The notes under the pieces were generated by a model, which saw only the letters and a program-made list of their open reading frames with translations, searched no databases and was not told where the DNA came from. From assembly GCA_025352345.1 (NCBI GenBank), contig JANXTP010000285.1, positions 1 through 6,642 on the forward strand: DNA of 6,642 nucleotides, given 5' to 3'. The translations under genes were made by a program, and so were the position numbers. Shown piece by piece: positions 5,156 through 6,642 of this stretch (its first letter is position 1; each line of letters starts with the position of its first letter). The stretch is from Burkholderiales bacterium. GTDB lineage: Bacteria; Pseudomonadota; Gammaproteobacteria; Burkholderiales; Burkholderiaceae_C.

Positions 5156-6162
5156 CTTCCGATGGCGCGGAGCAGCGCTCGCCCGCGTGGCTGCTGGGCG
5201 ATGGCGCGGTCGGCGGCAACCTGCAGTCGATCTGGCCGGCACTGGTGTGCAAGCGGATCGACGGCAGCACGCCGCGCTACCGGCGGCAGCGCTGGGCCAC
5301 GCCCGACGCCGACTTCATCGATGTCGACTGGCTCGACCCCGACCCGGGGCTGAGCGATCCCGCCACACCGCTGCTGATCTTGTTCCACGGCCTCGAAGGC
5401 TCGTCGGCCAGCCACTACGCACGCGCTTACGCCCAGGTCGCGCAACAGCGGGGCTGGCGCTATGCGGTACCGCACTTTCGTGGCTGTTCGGGCGAGCCCA
5501 ACCTGACCGCGCGCGCCTACCATTCAGGCGATTTCGAGGAGATCGGCTGGATCCTCGACAGCTTTCGCGCGCTGCACACCGGGCTGCGGCTGGCGGTGGG
5601 CATATCACTCGGCGGCAATGCCTTGCTACGCTGGGCCGAAGAGGCCGGGGAGACCGCCGCCGGCACGGTCGGCGCGGTGGCGGCGGTGTCGTCACCGATC
5701 GATCTGGCTGCCGGCGGACATGCGATCGGCCGCGGCTTCAACCGCATGGTCTACACCCGGATGTTCATGCGCTCGTTGCGACCGAAGACGCTGCGAAAGC
5801 TGGCGCTTTGTCCGGGCCTGTTCGACCGCGACAAGATGCTGGCCGCCGGCGATCTCTACGACTTCGACAACCTGTACACCGCACCGGTGCACGGCTTTCT
5901 CGACACCGACGACTACTGGCTCCGCGGCTCGGCCAAGCCGCACCTGCACCGCATCCGTATCCCGGCCCTGGTGCTCAACGCACGCAACGATCCGTTCGTG
6001 CCCGCTGCCTCATTGCCGGGTCCGCACGAGGTCGGTCGCCATGTGACGCTGTGGCAGCCGGCGCGCGGTGGACATGCCGGATTCGCCAGCGGCCCCTTCC
6101 CCGGGCAGTTGAACGCGATGCCCGAACGGGTGATGGGTTGGCTGCACGCGCACGGCAGCTGA
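5152..6162 (+). CDS. YheT-family alpha/beta-fold hydrolase
   Basis: This 336-residue protein matches the YheT/UPF0017 group of alpha/beta hydrolases, putative esterases of unknown natural substrate. Family marks are GGNLQSIWPALV (21-32), the oxyanion-side LFHGLEGSSASHYARA (77-92), and HFRGCSGEPNL (108-118). The catalytic triad is predicted as S152 in the nucleophile elbow GISLGG, D280 in NARNDPFVP and H308 in GGHAGF. The length is close to E. coli YheT (about 340 residues). The only workable start is the TTG at 5152, which shares four bases with the TGA stop of the NTF2-like gene. The next in-frame alternative, a GTG about 30 codons in, would cut the conserved N-terminal motif. There is no Shine-Dalgarno sequence close by, so translation probably depends on ribosomes finishing the upstream gene. 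No membrane segment or signal peptide is visible. Confidence 0.93.
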   Translation: MTSDGAEQRSPAWLLGDGAVGGNLQSIWPALVCKRIDGSTPRYRRQRWATPDADFIDVDWLDPDPGLSDPATPLLILFHGLEGSSASHYARAYAQVAQQRGWRYAVPHFRGCSGEPNLTARAYHSGDFEEIGWILDSFRALHTGLRLAVGISLGGNALLRWAEEAGETAAGTVGAVAAVSSPIDLAAGGHAIGRGFNRMVYTRMFMRSLRPKTLRKLALCPGLFDRDKMLAAGDLYDFDNLYTAPVHGFLDTDDYWLRGSAKPHLHRIRIPALVLNARNDPFVPAASLPGPHEVGRHVTLWQPARGGHAGFASGPFPGQLNAMPERVMGWLHAHGS

Positions 6163-6179
6163 ATCGGCGACGATCGGCC

Positions 6180-6642
6180 ATGGATGACATCGTTGCCGCA
6201 GCGCTCGTGAAATGGCCGAATGTGCCGCACTGCCGCGGCTGGCTGGGGCTCGATGCGCGCGGCGACTGGTACCTGCGCGACGACAGGGTGCAGGCCGCGG
6301 GCTGCTTTCCGCAGGCCAAGGGCAGCCGCCTCGAACATGTCGGGCTGCGCGAATTCATCGAACGCAATTACGCCTGCGACGAGGCCGGCGCCTGGTACTT
6401 CCAGAACGGGCCGCAGCGGGTCTACGTTGAGTTAGAGGCCGCGCCGTGGGTGTGGCGGCTGCAGCGCCTCCCGGCAGACAACGACGTCACGCTGCGCAGC
6501 CACAGCGGCCTCGCGGCGGTGTTTGAGTCGGCCTGGCTCGACGAGCACGGCCGCTTGTTCCTCTGCACCGATCTCGGCCTGGGCCTGGTGCACACACTCG
6601 ACATTGAAACCGCCGCCGATGCCATCGAGCAGGGGTTGTGGG
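6180..6642 (+). CDS. Uncharacterised DUF protein, conserved in Burkholderiales, 3'-truncated by window edge
   Basis: An open frame starts with ATG at 6180, 17 bases after the hydrolase stop, and stays open for 154 codons to the window edge. The opening MDDIVAAALVKWPNVPHCRG followed by WLGLDARGDWYLRD, then LREFIERNYACDEAGAWYFQ and NGPQRVYVELE, resembles a family of short uncharacterised proteins I recall from Burkholderiales, annotated as a DUF in the 2944-2946 range. I am not certain of the number. It is rich in Trp, Tyr and acidic residues, has no signal peptide or membrane helix, and has cysteines at C18, C42, C66 and one near residue 130. No catalytic motif is recognisable. The Shine-Dalgarno sequence is weak; the short gap suggests co-transcription with the hydrolase. 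Coding is supported by continuous openness, codon choice and the recognisable N-terminal block. The function is unknown. Confidence 0.85.
   Translation, partial: MDDIVAAALVKWPNVPHCRGWLGLDARGDWYLRDDRVQAAGCFPQAKGSRLEHVGLREFIERNYACDEAGAWYFQNGPQRVYVELEAAPWVWRLQRLPADNDVTLRSHSGLAAVFESAWLDEHGRLFLCTDLGLGLVHTLDIETAADAIEQGLW

Noticed and set aside
4634..5242. Open frame on the minus strand (202 codons) across the NTF2-like gene and the divergent region
   Set aside because: It is antisense to the NTF2-like gene and the hydrolase start and would erase the control region; it shows no family signature.
1..6642. Search by eye for CRISPR repeats, transposon ends, tRNA genes and a toxin-antitoxin or defence module
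   Set aside because: No spaced direct repeats, no transposase or integrase sequence, no cloverleaf and no toxin or nuclease motif were seen; all stretches are explained by chromosomal genes.

Overview
The window looks like ordinary chromosome from a high-GC betaproteobacterium, most likely Burkholderiales. The coding style is uniformly G/C-ending. The neighbour pair ilvE plus a small CHCC zinc-finger gene is, from memory, a familiar arrangement in that order. I see no tRNA, rRNA, CRISPR array, insertion sequence, integrase or phage gene, and no compositional break. Genes fill almost the whole window; no gap exceeds about 90 bases.

Left part (1-3300, all on +): the 3' end of radA (DNA repair/recombination ATPase), then ilvE (branched-chain aminotransferase) with a plausible promoter of its own, a 71-residue CHCC zinc-finger protein, and a soluble histidine kinase with two PAS domains and no adjacent response regulator.

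Middle (3276-4620, on -): a two-gene regulatory operon. An ECF-type sigma factor is followed, one base after its stop codon, by a membrane-anchored RskA-like anti-sigma factor. The anti-sigma gene runs tail-to-tail into the kinase gene with a 25-base overlap. Both genes carry a perfect GC-rich inverted repeat within about the first 85 bases of coding sequence.

Right part (4709-6642, on +): divergent from the sigma operon across an 88-base shared control region lie an NTF2/SnoaL-like small protein, a YheT-type alpha/beta hydrolase that starts at a TTG overlapping the previous stop codon, and an uncharacterised protein that begins at 6180 and runs off the right edge. These three probably form one transcript.

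I do not see an exciting, undescribed system here. The points most worth a second look are the sigma/anti-sigma pair with its early-coding hairpins and divergent control region, the orphan PAS kinase behind ilvE, and the uncharacterised gene at the right edge.
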